DNA of 64,000 nt from Pseudomonas rubra. Lineage in GTDB: Bacteria; Pseudomonadota; Gammaproteobacteria; Pseudomonadales; Pseudomonadaceae. Within the stretch, counting starts at the first letter, position 1. Every line of letters starts with the position of its first letter. Positions 62,768 through 64,000 of the stretch are shown in pieces. Location: NCBI RefSeq assembly GCF_028656935.1, contig NZ_JAMDGZ010000052.1, forward strand, positions 62,001-126,000. The letters are read 5' to 3'. The notes beneath the pieces are model-generated. The model was not told where the DNA came from. It did not search any database and saw nothing but the letters and a program-made list of their open reading frames with translations. A program made the translations under genes and the position numbers.

Positions 62768-64000
62768 GGTCTTCTCCTTGGGCAATACTGGAAAACGGAG
62801 GGGCGACGGCTGCGGGCTGTTTGCCCAGCAGCGGGCGCTTGCGGACTTCGCTGAAGTACATCCAGATGAGCGACACCCAGACCACGCCGTACATCAACAT
62901 GAAGCAGGAAGAGCGCACACCGGTCAGGTCGACCAGCGCGCCGAACAGGATCGGCAGGATGAAACCGCCCAGGCCGCCAGCGAGCCCGACGATGCCGGAC
63001 ACCGCGCCCATGTTCTGCGGGTAGTCGTTGGCGATGTACTTGAACACCGAGGCCTTGCCGAAGGCGAAGGCGATGCCCATGACGAACAGCAACACGGTGA
63101 ACAGCGCAGGGTTCAGGCCGATGTGAAAGTCCAGCGGGCCATTGAGGGTCTGCACCTGCAACTGGGTTTGCGGGTACGACAGCAGGAACAGGCAGATCCA
63201 GCTGACCCACAGCACCCACCAGGTCACGCTCTGCGCGCCCCAGCGGTCCGACATCCAGCCGCCGACGGCGCGCAGCACCCCGCCCGGCAGCGAAAAACAG
63301 GCGGCCAGCAGCGCCGCGCTTTGCAGGCTGAAGCCGTATTCCTGGACGTAGTACTTGGTCATCCACAGCGCCAGGGCCACGTAGCCGCCGAAGACAATCG
63401 AGTAGTACTGGCAGTAGCGCCACACCGCAGGCTCGGACAGGGCCTTGAGTTGCTCACCAAGACTTGCCCCCGAGGCGCTGCGGTGGGCCTTGTTTTCGGC
63501 GCTGAGGAACCAGAACAGCAGCGCGGTGATGAACAAGATTGCGCTGAACACTTTCGGTACCAGTTGCCAGCTGCCGGCGGCAATCAGCGCCGGGGCAAGG
63601 AACTTGGTCACCGCCGCTCCGGCGTTGCCGGCGCCGAAAATGCCCATGGCCAGGCCCTGGTTGTCTTTGTCGAACCACTTGGCGACATAGGCAATGCCCA
63701 CCGAGAACGAGCCACCGGCAAGGCCGACGAACAAGCCCAGGACCAGGAACTGCCAGTACGCGGTGGCGTGGCTGATCAGGTACAGCGGCAACACACAGGC
63801 CAGCATCAACAGGAAGAACACGCTGCGCCCACCGAAACGGTCGGTGAGCATGCCCAGTGGCAGGCGCACCAGCGAGCCGGTCAGTACCGGGGTGGCGGCC
63901 AGCAGGCCGAACTGGGTTTCGTTGAGCTGCAGCAGGTCCTTGATCGGCACGCCGAGCACGGCAAACATCATCCAGACCATGAAGCACACGGTGAAGGCCA
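62754..64000 (-). CDS. narK1: NarK1-type nitrate transporter (MFS), 5' end outside window
   Basis: At least 415 residues are present; the frame stays open to the window edge (AFTVCFMVWMMFAVLGVPI), so the true start lies beyond 64000. It has MFS helices and the NarK motif GLAGGSFSVGIAYVAKWFDKDNQGLAMGIFGAGNAGAAVTKF, which resembles proton-coupled nitrate importers. It is the first nar gene visible here. Regulatory genes such as narXL and the operon promoter with its Anr/NarL sites would lie outside the window. Confidence 0.94.
   Translation of the reverse strand, partial: AFTVCFMVWMMFAVLGVPIKDLLQLNETQFGLLAATPVLTGSLVRLPLGMLTDRFGGRSVFFLLMLACVLPLYLISHATAYWQFLVLGLFVGLAGGSFSVGIAYVAKWFDKDNQGLAMGIFGAGNAGAAVTKFLAPALIAAGSWQLVPKVFSAILFITALLFWFLSAENKAHRSASGASLGEQLKALSEPAVWRYCQYYSIVFGGYVALALWMTKYYVQEYGFSLQSAALLAACFSLPGGVLRAVGGWMSDRWGAQSVTWWVLWVSWICLFLLSYPQTQLQVQTLNGPLDFHIGLNPALFTVLLFVMGIAFAFGKASVFKYIANDYPQNMGAVSGIVGLAGGLGGFILPILFGALVDLTGVRSSCFMLMYGVVWVSLIWMYFSEVRKRPLLGKQPAAVAPPFSSIAQGEDHVGS

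Noticed and set aside
1..64000. CRISPR arrays, tRNA or rRNA genes, insertion sequences
   Set aside because: Nothing of this kind was recognised; the repeats found are REP palindromes. A covariance-model or IS search would be decisive.

Overview
This window is GC-rich chromosomal DNA from a Pseudomonas. The genus call rests on the MvaT-type H-NS protein, an OprD-family porin, repeated Pseudomonas-style REP palindromes, a periplasmic KatB-type catalase and a narK1K2GHJI-ppiC-moaA operon in the order known from denitrifying pseudomonads. The species cannot be fixed from sequence reading alone. No tRNA, rRNA, CRISPR array, insertion sequence or prophage was seen.

Region 1 (1-16.0 kb): housekeeping and metabolic genes (sulfite reductase tail, DUF934 partner, SohB protease, histidine phosphatase, SCP2 protein, APH-like phosphotransferase, SDR dehydrogenase, hppD). 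Two giant paralogues of about 1550 residues interrupt them. Both have a DUF6543-like N-terminus, leucine-rich repeats and a NEL-like C-terminus, and both seem to lack the catalytic cysteine of NEL ubiquitin ligases. Region 2 (16-29.9 kb): a CSS-EAL phosphodiesterase, RarD permease, TerC/CBS membrane protein, a cupin regulator facing an aldolase/DapA-like pair across a palindromic operator, catalase, an AraC regulator facing a thiolase/3-hydroxyacyl-CoA dehydrogenase/TetR operon, and a solitary Tle1-like DUF2235 hydrolase.

Region 3 (30-39.3 kb): a tightly overlapped signalling operon (CHASE3-GAF hybrid kinase with three receivers, CheR, CheB, receiver-kinase, single receiver) with a divergent single-domain response regulator. 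There is no MCP, CheA or CheW beside the CheR/CheB pair. A glycosyltransferase and cobF follow. Region 4 (39.3-44.6 kb): OprD porin, mvaT, gloA, a flavin reductase plus luciferase-like monooxygenase pair, and two small proteins.

Region 5 (44.7-64 kb) reads as a low-oxygen module. It holds a Fur-boxed ftrABCD-type ferrous iron importer, an MCP, a class III ribonucleotide reductase operon behind a perfect Anr box, and the nitrate respiration operon up to a narK1 cut by the window edge. The most striking observation is that nrdD is split. The catalytic subunit ends just after its zinc site, and the glycyl-radical loop is encoded by a separate 55-codon gene with its own ribosome binding site, overlapping nrdG by ATGA.
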